In this document: positions 27,846 to 35,838 of the stretch, piece after piece
How the letters are laid out: each line of letters starts with the position of its first letter
Position numbering within the stretch: the first letter of the stretch is position 1
NCBI GenBank assembly: GCA_024742665.1
Contig: JANSYA010000002.1
Coordinates: 434,001-498,000, forward strand
DNA length: 64,000 nucleotides
DNA from: a bacterium
GTDB lineage: Bacteria; Spirochaetota; Leptospiria; Leptospirales; Leptonemataceae
Reading direction: 5' to 3'
The notes under the pieces: generated by a model
What the model was told of the DNA's origin: nothing
The model's database searches: none
Seen by the model: only the letters and a program-made list of their open reading frames with translations
Translations under genes and position numbers: made by a program

Positions 27846-29264
27846 CTAGATATTGATCGCTTCGCCGAGCACGTCCGCGGCGGCTTCCATCACGCCTTCC
27901 GCCAGGGTCGGATGGGCGTGGACCGTGCGCGCGAAATTCTCGGGCAGAAGCTCCATGCTCGCCCCCAGCGTAATTTCTGAAATCAGCTCCGTCGCGCCAG
28001 GGCCGATGATGTGCGCGCCGACGATCTGACCGAATTTTTCGTCGGCGATGATCTTGATAAAGCCGGTCGTGTCGCCCATCGCCTTCGCGCGGCCGCTGGC
28101 CGTAAATGGAAAGCGGCCGATCTTTACTTCCAGACCTTTTTCGAGGGCGCCCTTTTCGGTCAGGCCGACCGAAGCCACTTCGGGATGGCAGTAGGTGCAG
28201 GATGGAATCAGATCATAGTTTACGGGTTCGTACTTCGTATCGGTTTCGTGATTCGCGCCGTACTTCATGGCTTCCGCCGCGCGCACGCCTTCGATGCTCG
28301 CGACGTGGGCCAGGGCCGGTCCTGGAATGCAATCGCCGATGGCGTAGATATTCGCGATCGATGTCTGGTAGTGATCGTTGACGACGACGCGATCCCGGGA
28401 CATACGCACGCCCAGTTCTTCGAGACCCAGGCCGTCGGTATTCGCCGCCACGCCGGCCGCCGAAAGCACGAGATCGAATTCGGCGCTCTGGCCTTCGCTT
28501 TTCGCGTCGGTATATTTAACTTTGACGATGTCGCCGTCGACCTGCGCTTCCTGGACGCGCACGCCGGTCTGGATCTTAATATTGCGTTTTTGAAAGCTAC
28601 GGGCGAGGACCTTCGCGACCTCTTCGTCTTCGAGCGGCAGAATATGCGGCATGGCTTCGAGCAGCGTAACTTCGGAACCCATCGATGTATAAAAATCGGC
28701 GAACTCCACGCCGATCGCGCCGGCCCCTACGATACACAGCCGGCCGGGCAGCTTTTCCTGAACCATCGCTTCGCGATAGCCGACGATTTTTTTGCCGTCG
28801 ATGGGAATGCCCGGCAGCGAACGCGAGCGAGCGCCGGTCGCGACAATAAAACGGTCGGCTTCGATTTCGCTTTTTTCGCCCTCGCCGTTCGTGACTTCAA
28901 TTTTGAAGTGATCGATGAAACGCGCTTCGCCGGAAATCACGGTCAGCTTATTTTTTTTCATGAGGTATTCGACCCCACGCGACATCTCGTCGGCGATGCC
29001 GCGGCTGCGCTGAATCACAGCCTGAAAATCGGGAGCGATCTCGCCGCTGATGCGCAGACCGAAGTCGGAGGCCTGACGAATATCTTCGAGTCGGTGAGCG
29101 CTTTCGAGCAGCGACTTCGTGGGAATACAACCCCAGTTCAAACAGATACCGCCCAGGCGTTCGCGTTCGACGATCGCCGTGGAATATCCCAGTTGGGCGG
29201 CTCGAATCGCGGCGACGTATCCGCCCGGTCCGGCCCCGATAACTACTACGTGATATCTGGACAT
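27846..29264 (-). CDS. lpdA: Dihydrolipoamide dehydrogenase
   Basis: E3 of the 2-oxoacid dehydrogenase and glycine-cleavage complexes; FAD- and NAD-dependent, cytosolic. VVIGAGPGGYVAAIRAAQLG is the FAD Rossmann site, GGICLNWGCIPTKS holds the redox disulfide, CIVGAGAIGVEFADF is the NAD site and VHAHPTLAEGVMEAA has the catalytic His-Glu. Length 472 is standard. ATG at 29264 is preceded by GGAGGGAG at ideal spacing, which decides against the upstream start at 29324. A terminator ends the HU gene in front of it, so it should have its own promoter in the 29265-29375 space. Confidence 0.95.
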   Translation of the reverse strand: MSRYHVVVIGAGPGGYVAAIRAAQLGYSTAIVERERLGGICLNWGCIPTKSLLESAHRLEDIRQASDFGLRISGEIAPDFQAVIQRSRGIADEMSRGVEYLMKKNKLTVISGEARFIDHFKIEVTNGEGEKSEIEADRFIVATGARSRSLPGIPIDGKKIVGYREAMVQEKLPGRLCIVGAGAIGVEFADFYTSMGSEVTLLEAMPHILPLEDEEVAKVLARSFQKRNIKIQTGVRVQEAQVDGDIVKVKYTDAKSEGQSAEFDLVLSAAGVAANTDGLGLEELGVRMSRDRVVVNDHYQTSIANIYAIGDCIPGPALAHVASIEGVRAAEAMKYGANHETDTKYEPVNYDLIPSCTYCHPEVASVGLTEKGALEKGLEVKIGRFPFTASGRAKAMGDTTGFIKIIADEKFGQIVGAHIIGPGATELISEITLGASMELLPENFARTVHAHPTLAEGVMEAAADVLGEAINI

Positions 29265-29375
29265 GCTCCCTCCACGGTCGGCCGCCTGTCGGCGACCGTC
29301 GGTTGCCGGCGCGATTGCGCTCAAAAAGCGAGGCTAAATTCCCGGAAAAACAGGCGATTACGCCCGCCCTGAAAC

Positions 29376-29405
29376 GAAAAAAGCCGTCGCGATCAGCAAC
29401 GGCTT
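29376..29405 (-). terminator. Rho-independent terminator after the HU-like gene
   Basis: On the minus strand a stem AAGCCGTTGC with loop TGATC and GCGACGGCTT (one mismatch) is followed at once by a run of six T. It lies 26 bp after the HU stop and separates HU from lpdA. Confidence 0.8.
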
Positions 29406-29430
29406 CCAGAAAACTAAAATCGGAACGATC

Positions 29431-29868
29431 TTACCAGTTCTTTTTGTTCGCGAAGGTTTCTTTCACCGTGCGCGCGAAAGAGAAGCGAGGCTTCCGCGAA
29501 GCGGGACGCGCCTTAATCTGCATCGGTTCGCCGGTAAAGGGATTCACGCCGCTGCCGGCTTTCCGCGCTTTTACTTCTGAATACATCAGGTTGCCCAGGA
29601 AAGGAATCTTCACTTTTTCGCCGCTGGATGCGACGATCGCGGCGCGTTCGAAGGACTCGTCCAGTATGCGCTTTAAGTCGGTTCGCTTAATTCTTAATTC
29701 GCCTTTGCGAGTGATTTCGGCGACTTCGAGTACGCCTTCCAGAATATCATCATGTAGTACGAACTTCTCGCCGGCGGCGGGGCGCTTCACGGCCTTTTTC
29801 GCCGTCTTTTTGGCCACTTTTGAAGCGGTCTTGGAGGCCGCCTTTTTAGCCGTTTTCTTCTTTGCCAT
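29431..29868 (-). CDS. HU-family DNA-binding protein with histone-H1-like Lys/Ala tail
   Basis: Compacts and bends DNA. Residues 1-33 are a repetitive basic tail (MAKKKTAKKAASKTASK, then KKTAKKAVKRPA) like the C-terminus of histone H1 or the tails of some Bordetella and Mycobacterium histone-like proteins. After that comes an HU/IHF fold: helices, VKIPFLGNLMYSEVKARKA and the DNA-gripping arm GSGVNPFTGEPMQIKARPASRKPRFSF. In place of the usual GFGTF the core reads IPFLGNL. The tail is N-terminal, while most bacterial tailed HUs carry it at the C-terminus. It has its own terminator and is monocistronic. Confidence 0.85.
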   Translation of the reverse strand: MAKKKTAKKAASKTASKVAKKTAKKAVKRPAAGEKFVLHDDILEGVLEVAEITRKGELRIKRTDLKRILDESFERAAIVASSGEKVKIPFLGNLMYSEVKARKAGSGVNPFTGEPMQIKARPASRKPRFSFARTVKETFANKKNW

Positions 29869-29971
29869 CGTTGTATATCTCCTGCCTGGGTATACGTCCA
29901 GGGCGGTGTACTGTGATGCAAGAAAAAATTTTTAATCCCCGCTCGTGAAAACCCGGGAAAACCAGCCTTTT

Positions 29972-30646
29972 TTATTCAATTTCGAAAAGGCGTGCTGCGG
30001 AAAGCCCGGGGATTCCCGAAGCGATCGCTTTATCGAGCGCTTCCCGCGCGGCATCCTGGGAACGAAAGCAACCCAAAAATACGTTCTGACGATCCGATCC
30101 ATCTCCGAGCTTCACTCGAAAAGCCAGATAACGATCGGGCCTCGACTCGCGAACATTCTTACACTGCACCGGTTTCTGCTGCGCGAGGTCGGGATGATTG
30201 TTCAGTCGTCCCGCCAGTAATTCCGCCGCACGCGGCGCGAATGAACCGACGCGTACGAGATAACGTCCGTCCATATGGTCGCGCAGTCCTTCGCGAGCCT
30301 CCGGCGACGAAATCGAAGACTCCGTTCCGGTATTTGCAAACGAAGTCGTGCCATCGCGCTTCGCGACTTCCGACTCCGAACCCGGGTCCGGATTCTTGAC
30401 GAGCGTCGCGTCAACGTGACGCAGATAGCCGAGCTGAATGCCCGCCATCATACCAACCGTAAAGGCCAGAATCAAAAGCGAAAGCACGAGCACGAGGCTG
30501 CGATTGCGTCGCTTGAGACCCGTGGGCGCGGCTTCCACCGTCGGAGCGCCCCGTTGATAGCCCGCATGGCCGGCCGCCGGCTTTTGTTGCGCGGCCTGAA
30601 AGGGCGAGGGGCGATTCATACGTGAGGAAAAATCGATATTTTGCAT
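29972..30646 (-). CDS. Single-pass membrane protein with SPOR-like C-terminal domain
   Basis: A cytosolic N-terminus (MQNIDFSSRMNRPSPFQAAQ, Pro/Ala/Gly-rich), one transmembrane helix (SLVLVLSLLILAFTVGMMAGIQ, about residues 52-73), a Ser/Thr/Glu-rich linker, and a domain beginning RYLVRVGSFAPRAAELLAGRL and ending VFLGCFRSQDAAREALDKAI. Two such beta-alpha repeats with V-R-V-G-S-F and V-F-L-G-C-F are the SPOR fold, which binds denuded peptidoglycan and marks division sites. I chose ATG at 30646; the upstream part of the open frame is out of place, opposite the next gene. It is divergent from the OmpA-like gene. Confidence 0.7.
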   Translation of the reverse strand: MQNIDFSSRMNRPSPFQAAQQKPAAGHAGYQRGAPTVEAAPTGLKRRNRSLVLVLSLLILAFTVGMMAGIQLGYLRHVDATLVKNPDPGSESEVAKRDGTTSFANTGTESSISSPEAREGLRDHMDGRYLVRVGSFAPRAAELLAGRLNNHPDLAQQKPVQCKNVRESRPDRYLAFRVKLGDGSDRQNVFLGCFRSQDAAREALDKAIASGIPGLSAARLFEIE

Positions 30647-30720
30647 TCGTGGGACCTGCGTCGCTACTATAGAAAATATCGGTGAAACCGGTGATTTGAA
30701 CCGAAAATTTATTACCGGGC

Positions 30721-31977
30721 ATGAACCTACGCGATCCCCAGACACAGGCAGCGGCTCCGCCGGCCGGCCCGCACTCGCCGACCCGCCTCCGCAGGCGCGG
30801 ACGGTCGCTCGGATCCATGTACTTCCTGATCGCGGCTCTGGGTCTGTTGGTTCCGAGCACCTTATTGGCCCCACCCGAAGCGCCTGGCCTGGACCTGCGC
30901 TTTTTACTCCAGGAAGTCTCCGTAGATCGCGATAGCCGCGAACGGCTGCAAAGCTTCATCGCGCGCAACCCCGTCCGGGACCCGTACTTTTTAGTCCAGG
31001 GCTTTGCCTGCGATACCGGGGGATACGGAGTATCCGTGCGCGTGGCCCGGCAGCGCGGCGCCTCGGTCGCTCGCGAGCTTTTGTCCGCCCTAAATGATAC
31101 CAATCGCCCCGCCGCCGTGCGAATCGTACGGGAAGCCGATCCGGCGGTCCAGCACGGCCAGGGACGCGAACAGTTTCGCCGCGCGGAAATCCAGGTCTTT
31201 CGCAGCGCCGTCGACCGCGATCGCGCGCTGGTCGCGGCGAACCAGGCGGCGGCGGACTGGAACGCTGCGGCGCGCGCGGCCCTGAATCAGAATCAAAGCG
31301 GCACCGAACAGCCGGGCGAGCTGGCTGATGCTCGGGCAGGCGGCCGCGAGCTGCACTATCTGTACTTTCTCTTCGGACTGCTGCTGGTGCTACTGGCGAT
31401 CGGATTGATCTGGCTGTATGCCGGACGACGCGAAGATCCGGAGCGCCATCGCCTCAGCGCCGAAGAGGGCGAGGCAATGGAAGTGCTGACCGGCGGCGCG
31501 GTGACTCCCCTGCCGGCGACGGAAGAAGATCGCTCTAATTCCGGAGATTCCGACGAAGCCGAAGACACCGGGCGCGCGAAGGCGAAATCACGAAGCAAGG
31601 CCGGCGTCGGCGGGACAGCGGCCGAAGCTGGCTTGCGGGCCGCAAGCGGCCCTACTCCGGCAAGCCGGAGTCGCGCGGCCGAAGGCCGCTTGAACAATTT
31701 CATCGACAGAGCAAGGAACCAAACCATGGGCGTGAAAAAGAAAAGCAAAACGAAAATCACTCCGATCTCAATCCGCGGCGCGGTCGATCGGGACTTTGAA
31801 GACAACAGCCTGGCGGAGCTCAGTCGCGCGCCGATCCACGCCCTGGAGGGTCTCACGCCGCGCCACGCTCGCATGATGGAAGAAGCCTTCGGCGTTAAAA
31901 CAGTCGAAGACCTGGCGCGCTTGAAATATGTCGAAATCGCCCGGGCGATCGTCGTTCTCTCGCGCTACGAAAAGTAG
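30721..31977 (+). CDS. OmpA-like membrane protein with a helix-hairpin-helix-like C-terminal module
   Basis: An N-terminal hydrophobic segment (YFLIAALGLLVPSTLLA) is followed by an OmpA-like peptidoglycan-binding pattern, YFLVQGFACDTGGYGVSVRVARQRGASV, with the Gly/Asp and Arg positions of the family. A second membrane helix (YLYFLFGLLLVLLAIGLIWLYA, about 218-239) leads into a cytosolic low-complexity stretch and then a basic segment MGVKKKSKTKITPIS and a final part HALEGLTPRHARMMEEAFGVKTVEDLA similar to helix-hairpin-helix/DUF4332 repeats. The final 83 residues begin at ATG 31726 with AAGGA in front, so they may also be made alone. The linker contains three tandem short palindromes (31631-31689). 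Confidence 0.6.
   Translation: MNLRDPQTQAAAPPAGPHSPTRLRRRGRSLGSMYFLIAALGLLVPSTLLAPPEAPGLDLRFLLQEVSVDRDSRERLQSFIARNPVRDPYFLVQGFACDTGGYGVSVRVARQRGASVARELLSALNDTNRPAAVRIVREADPAVQHGQGREQFRRAEIQVFRSAVDRDRALVAANQAAADWNAAARAALNQNQSGTEQPGELADARAGGRELHYLYFLFGLLLVLLAIGLIWLYAGRREDPERHRLSAEEGEAMEVLTGGAVTPLPATEEDRSNSGDSDEAEDTGRAKAKSRSKAGVGGTAAEAGLRAASGPTPASRSRAAEGRLNNFIDRARNQTMGVKKKSKTKITPISIRGAVDRDFEDNSLAELSRAPIHALEGLTPRHARMMEEAFGVKTVEDLARLKYVEIARAIVVLSRYEK
31631..31689. repeat. Three tandem short palindromes with 1-3 base loops
   Basis: In 59 bp: GCTTGCGG-G-CCGCAAGC (31631-31647), ACTCCGGC-AA-GCCGGAGT (31654-31671) and GCGGCC-GAA-GGCCGC (31675-31689). All are perfect. They lie inside the low-complexity linker of the OmpA-like gene, about 40 bases before the possible internal start at 31726. 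A similar group occurs at 53117-53182. Confidence 0.65.
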
Positions 31978-32094
31978 TTCCGCCCCGGAATTTTGGTGGA
32001 GCTTTCCGACCCCTCCCCGTATTCTATAACCTGACGCCGCCATCCGGCCCCGCCTGGGGCCACGAAAACGGGCGCGACGCCAGGACATTCGCAT

Positions 32095-33843
32095 ATCGCC
32101 AGCATCAGTGGAAATACAAACGATCTCAAGAGCAACCAGCACAAACGGCTCAAGAAGATCACCGAACGACGCATTCGCGACGACGCCGTCGTCACCCAGG
32201 AATTCGCCCGCGAACTCTGCAGCATCTCCCACGAACTCGGCCGCCAGATCGGCTGCCTGATCGATCGTCAGGGCTATGTCCGCTATTTAATGGCCGGCGA
32301 CGCCGTGCGCATTTTTATTCCCGAACTGGAGCGCAATCGTGCAGCGCGCCTGCGCGGCCTGCGCCTCGTGCACACGCATATGAAAGGCGAAAGCCTGACG
32401 CAGGAAGACCTCTACGACTTAACGCTGCTGCGCCTGGACTATATCACCGCGATCACGATGGACCGCGCGGGACTGCCCGCGAAATACTATAGCGCGCATC
32501 TTTTGCCCGGCCAGAATCCAGGCTATCAGGTCGAAGATCCCGTCGCCCCCGGCCAGCTCGCAGAAAATCTCAGCGAAACCATCGCTCACGTCGAACAGCT
32601 CTTTTACGAAGCGGAAAAGACCAGCCGCAAAGCCGGCAACAAACCCCGCGCGCTCTTAGTCGGCGTCTATACTCCGGAGATGCGTCGCAAGCGCAGCCCC
32701 GAAGACAGCATGGCCGAGCTGCGCGAACTCTGCATGACCGCCGGCGTCGAGCCGATTGAAGTCATGGTTCAGAAGCGCCAGAAGCTCGATCCGGTGACGC
32801 TGGTCGGTTCCGGTAAGGCCCGCGAGATTTCGATCCAGGCCGTGCAGCACAACGCCGAGATCATGCTCTTCGATCTGGAGCTGAGCCCGGCCCAGGCTCT
32901 GCGACTTTCGTCGATCACCGATTTAAAGATCATCGATCGTACCCAGCTGATTCTCGATATTTTCGCGCGCAACGCCCGCAGCCGCGACGGCAAGCTCCAG
33001 GTCGAGCTGGCCCAGCTGCGATATTTGAAGGGCCGCCTTTCGGAAAAGGACGACAACATGTCGCGACTGACCGGCGGCATCGGCGGGCGTGGTCCCGGGG
33101 AAACGAAGCTGGAGATCGGCCGGCGCCGCGTCGACGATCGCATTGCCCGTCTCGAAAAAGAGCTGGCCTCGCTCAAAAAACGCCGCGAACTAAATCGCAC
33201 GCGCCGCAACGACAGCAAGGTTCCGATCGTTTCGATCGTGGGTTATACCAACGCCGGCAAGTCGACGCTCTTAAACGCTCTGACGAATTCGGAAGTCATC
33301 TCGGAAGATCGCCTGTTTGCGACGCTGGATACGACGACGCGGCGGGTGCGCTTTCCCGAAGAACGCGAAATCATTTTATCGGACACCGTCGGATTTATCC
33401 ACGAATTGCCCCCGGAACTGGAGCGCGCATTTGAGGCGACCCTCGAAGAATTATTCGATTCGGATCTATTGTTGCACTGCATCGACGTTTCCGATCCGCG
33501 CAAAGACCAGAAGATCGAAGCGGTCGAAGCGATTCTGGCGAATATGAGTTTGCAGGGCGTGCCGCAAATTCGCGTTTACAATAAGTGCGATTTGCTTTCG
33601 CCGGAGGAGCGCGCGGAACTGCCGGAGACCCGCCCGGATACGATCTATGTTTCCGCCGCGGGACGCGAAAATCTGACGGAGCTTTTAGATCGCATCGACC
33701 AGCGAGTCTTCGCGCTCGCGTCGCCGGAGCACGGTGATTCGAAAAATGATAGCCTCCTGCCGCCGGACGTGCAGGCTGGGACCGAAGGCTATGACGACGC
33801 GGACGGAAAATCAGTCGGCTCTTATTCAGGAATTGCTGGATGA
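32095..33843 (+). CDS. hflX: GTPase HflX (start codon unclear)
   Basis: Ribosome-associated GTPase that splits stalled ribosomes under stress. The N-terminal region NAEIMLFDLELSPAQALRL and the glycine-rich linker GGIGGRGPGETKLEIGRRRV precede the G domain: G1 GYTNAGKST, G3 DTVGFI, G4 NKCD. The first ATG in frame is 32290, but the translated sequence upstream from 32095 (IASISGNTNDLKSNQHKRLK, then ELGRQIGCLIDRQGYVRYLM) has clear HflX-like N-terminal character and the frame is open from 32035. No ATG, GTG or TTG lies in that part. I place the start at ATC 32095, nine bases after AGGA, as the best guess; 32290 is the conservative choice. It has an extended C-terminal tail that overlaps the next gene. 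Confidence 0.88.
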   Translation: MASISGNTNDLKSNQHKRLKKITERRIRDDAVVTQEFARELCSISHELGRQIGCLIDRQGYVRYLMAGDAVRIFIPELERNRAARLRGLRLVHTHMKGESLTQEDLYDLTLLRLDYITAITMDRAGLPAKYYSAHLLPGQNPGYQVEDPVAPGQLAENLSETIAHVEQLFYEAEKTSRKAGNKPRALLVGVYTPEMRRKRSPEDSMAELRELCMTAGVEPIEVMVQKRQKLDPVTLVGSGKAREISIQAVQHNAEIMLFDLELSPAQALRLSSITDLKIIDRTQLILDIFARNARSRDGKLQVELAQLRYLKGRLSEKDDNMSRLTGGIGGRGPGETKLEIGRRRVDDRIARLEKELASLKKRRELNRTRRNDSKVPIVSIVGYTNAGKSTLLNALTNSEVISEDRLFATLDTTTRRVRFPEEREIILSDTVGFIHELPPELERAFEATLEELFDSDLLLHCIDVSDPRKDQKIEAVEAILANMSLQGVPQIRVYNKCDLLSPEERAELPETRPDTIYVSAAGRENLTELLDRIDQRVFALASPEHGDSKNDSLLPPDVQAGTEGYDDADGKSVGSYSGIAG

Positions 33844-34693
33844 AATTGAGTCCTGCCTGGTCGGAGACCGGTGGGAGCTATCGCTCGATTTCGTTTTGAA
33901 TCTTGTTGAGATTTCGCGAGAAGAGTTTTACCGCTATGTTTACGCCGAGCGCGAACTCGGCAATTGGACCGAGCACATGCCCGAGTCCTTCGAAGCCGAG
34001 AACACCGGAGATCTGATCGCTTTTTTAGAACACGCGGGCCTGACCCGGGCGGGCGAATGCTTTCACGCCGCCGGGTTTTATTTTACCGACGATCATTTGC
34101 TGAGCTGGCTGGAATTCTTTCATTCCGTGACCCTCAGCCGCATGCAGAGCCATCCCATCGACGCGGAGCTTTTGGAAACCGCCATGGCCGGCTGCCAGCG
34201 TTTCGCCGACGCCGTCGAATTTTACGGCCACTGCAAATTCGACGAACGCGAATGCATCGAATTCGCCGTTCGACTTTTCATCGAACAGCGTGACATCGCC
34301 GATCATCACAAGAGTCGCGCGACGCTCTTCGATTTTCTGAAGAGCCAGTTTCATCAGCGTAATTTGATCTGGGAAGATTTGTACCGGAGCATGTTCGGTC
34401 TGCTGCGGGACAACGCCGTGCGTCTGGAACTTGACGGGGCTCAGGACATCGATGAAAATGAATTCGCGGCGAACAGCGCGGGCCGAACGCTGCTCGATCC
34501 CGAGCTGAGCGGCGCGCTCAAAATTCTGGAGATGCCGGTCGATCGTCTGCCGGATCGCGAGCCGCTGAAAAAGAGCTATCGGGCCCTGCTCAAACGCTTT
34601 CATCCCGACGTAAATCCCCAGGGCCAGGAAATAACCCGCGACCTGATTGCGGCCTATAGCCTGGTAATCAGCCATATGGGCGTCGCCGCTTGA
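33791..34693 (+). CDS. J-domain protein with unknown N-terminal helical region
   Basis: A cytosolic 300-residue protein. The C-terminal end reads DREPLKKSYRALLKRFHPD and then VNPQGQEITRDLIAAYSLV, a J-domain with the HPD motif that stimulates Hsp70 (DnaK); only helix II and III are clear, with a degenerate first helix. The rest is helical and acidic (FCHAAGF-like repeats near 80-110) with no known family. The J-domain at the C-terminus is unlike DnaJ or CbpA, and there is no Gly/Phe linker or zinc region. The gene overlaps hflX by 53 bp; ATG 33791 is favoured since 33734 would overlap more. Confidence 0.7.
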   Translation: MTTRTENQSALIQELLDEIESCLVGDRWELSLDFVLNLVEISREEFYRYVYAERELGNWTEHMPESFEAENTGDLIAFLEHAGLTRAGECFHAAGFYFTDDHLLSWLEFFHSVTLSRMQSHPIDAELLETAMAGCQRFADAVEFYGHCKFDERECIEFAVRLFIEQRDIADHHKSRATLFDFLKSQFHQRNLIWEDLYRSMFGLLRDNAVRLELDGAQDIDENEFAANSAGRTLLDPELSGALKILEMPVDRLPDREPLKKSYRALLKRFHPDVNPQGQEITRDLIAAYSLVISHMGVAA

Positions 34694-34734
34694 AAAAATT
34701 TCACCTTCCAGCGCTCCCGGGAGTCTAATCGAAT

Positions 34735-35670
34735 ATGTCCGTTCTATATTCCAGCAATCGGCCTGCGCCGCGTACTGATTTCCTTCGATCGAATTTTCGC
34801 AAAGCGCCCGCCGCCCTGGCTGCGATCGTTATTCCGCTGCTGATGGTGATACCCGGCACGCAGGCGGATCTATACGCCCAGAACGCCGCCGACTACTGGC
34901 AGAAAGATTACGCGACGGCGCTCCGCGAGGCCCGTTCCAGCAACAAGATCGTCATCGTCGATATTTACGCCCCCTGGTGCGGCTACTGTCGCAAGCTGCA
35001 GCGCGAAGTCTATCCCTCGAAGGAGGTCCGCGCGGTCACCGATCAGTTCGTGCGCGTGCGCATCGACGGCGAAAAACATCCGCAGATCATGCGTCAGTAC
35101 GGCGTGCGGGCTTTTCCCACGATCATTCTGCTCAATGCGAAAGGCAAAGAGATCGATCGCATCGGCGGCTACATGCCCGCTCGTTCGTTCGCGCGCAAAC
35201 TGCGGGACGTGCAGCGGAAGGGCAACCGTGAAGGCGATCTCCTGAAAGAACTCAAGGGCAAACCCAAAAGCGTGCTATTGAATTTTCGCGTCGGCGTCTA
35301 TTATTACGAAAACGGCGACGCGGCCCGGGCCCGGCAGTACTTTCTGCGCAGTTTTCGCGGCCAGATCGACGCTCCGGCAAAAAGCGGCCCGCTCGCGAAG
35401 GACAAACGCCGGGACGCCCTGTACAACGCCGCCATCGCTTCGATGGATTTGAAAGATCACGCCGGCGCTCTAAAGTACTGGAATCTATACTTAAAGAATT
35501 TTCCCGAACTGAATCGCGATCACTCTTACGCCCGCTACTATCGCGGCCAGAGCAATTATATTCTGGGCCGCACCAAACAGGCCCGCTCCGATTTCTTATT
35601 CGCGAGTCGCAACCTGCCGAAGGGTACGGACCGCACTGACGCGGAACGTTATCTGGCCGCCATGAACTAA
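34735..35670 (+). CDS. Membrane-anchored thioredoxin-like protein with TPR repeats
   Basis: A hydrophobic segment (residues 27-43) targets it to the envelope, most likely the periplasm. The thioredoxin fold starts VIVDIYAPWCGYCRKLQREV with a redox CGYC, and RAFPTIILLNAKG holds the cis-proline. After residue 165 come helical repeats, RVGVYYYENGDAARARQYFL and KYWNLYLKNFPEL, of TPR type. Thioredoxin plus TPR proteins usually help fold or reduce exported proteins. It is 41 bp after the J-domain gene and could be in one transcription unit with hflX. The next gene begins after 168 bp of AT-richer DNA. Confidence 0.8.
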   Translation: MSVLYSSNRPAPRTDFLRSNFRKAPAALAAIVIPLLMVIPGTQADLYAQNAADYWQKDYATALREARSSNKIVIVDIYAPWCGYCRKLQREVYPSKEVRAVTDQFVRVRIDGEKHPQIMRQYGVRAFPTIILLNAKGKEIDRIGGYMPARSFARKLRDVQRKGNREGDLLKELKGKPKSVLLNFRVGVYYYENGDAARARQYFLRSFRGQIDAPAKSGPLAKDKRRDALYNAAIASMDLKDHAGALKYWNLYLKNFPELNRDHSYARYYRGQSNYILGRTKQARSDFLFASRNLPKGTDRTDAERYLAAMN

Positions 35671-35756
35671 GGCGTAAACTCAAGTCCAAAACCTGCTATC
35701 AAACGCCATGCAGGCAGGCACAAACCCGGACCAGATTCCGGGCGATCCGTACATTT

Positions 35757-35838
35757 TTTAGTTGATAAAATTAATTTTCCGGAAATAGCTAGAAGCTGGC
35801 GGAGAAAACCCTCCGTAATATTCTTTCGGAGAAAGTTA
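35757..35838 (+). promoter_or_regulatory. AT-rich leader with possible competing hairpins before the toxin-like gene pair
   Basis: The leader has an AT-rich patch (35757-35778) and then CGGAG (35800-35804), CTCCG (35811-35815) and a second CGGAG (35827-35831) that is the ribosome site of the next gene, seven bases before ATG 35839. CTCCG could pair with either CGGAG, giving an on/off choice. CTTTCGGAGAAAG is also a small hairpin with the site in its loop. The pairs are only five bases, so this is suggestive only. Confidence 0.3.

Noticed and set aside
28011..29372. Long open frame on the plus strand (453 codons)
   Set aside because: Exact antisense of lpdA; composition is that of a shadow frame in GC-rich DNA.
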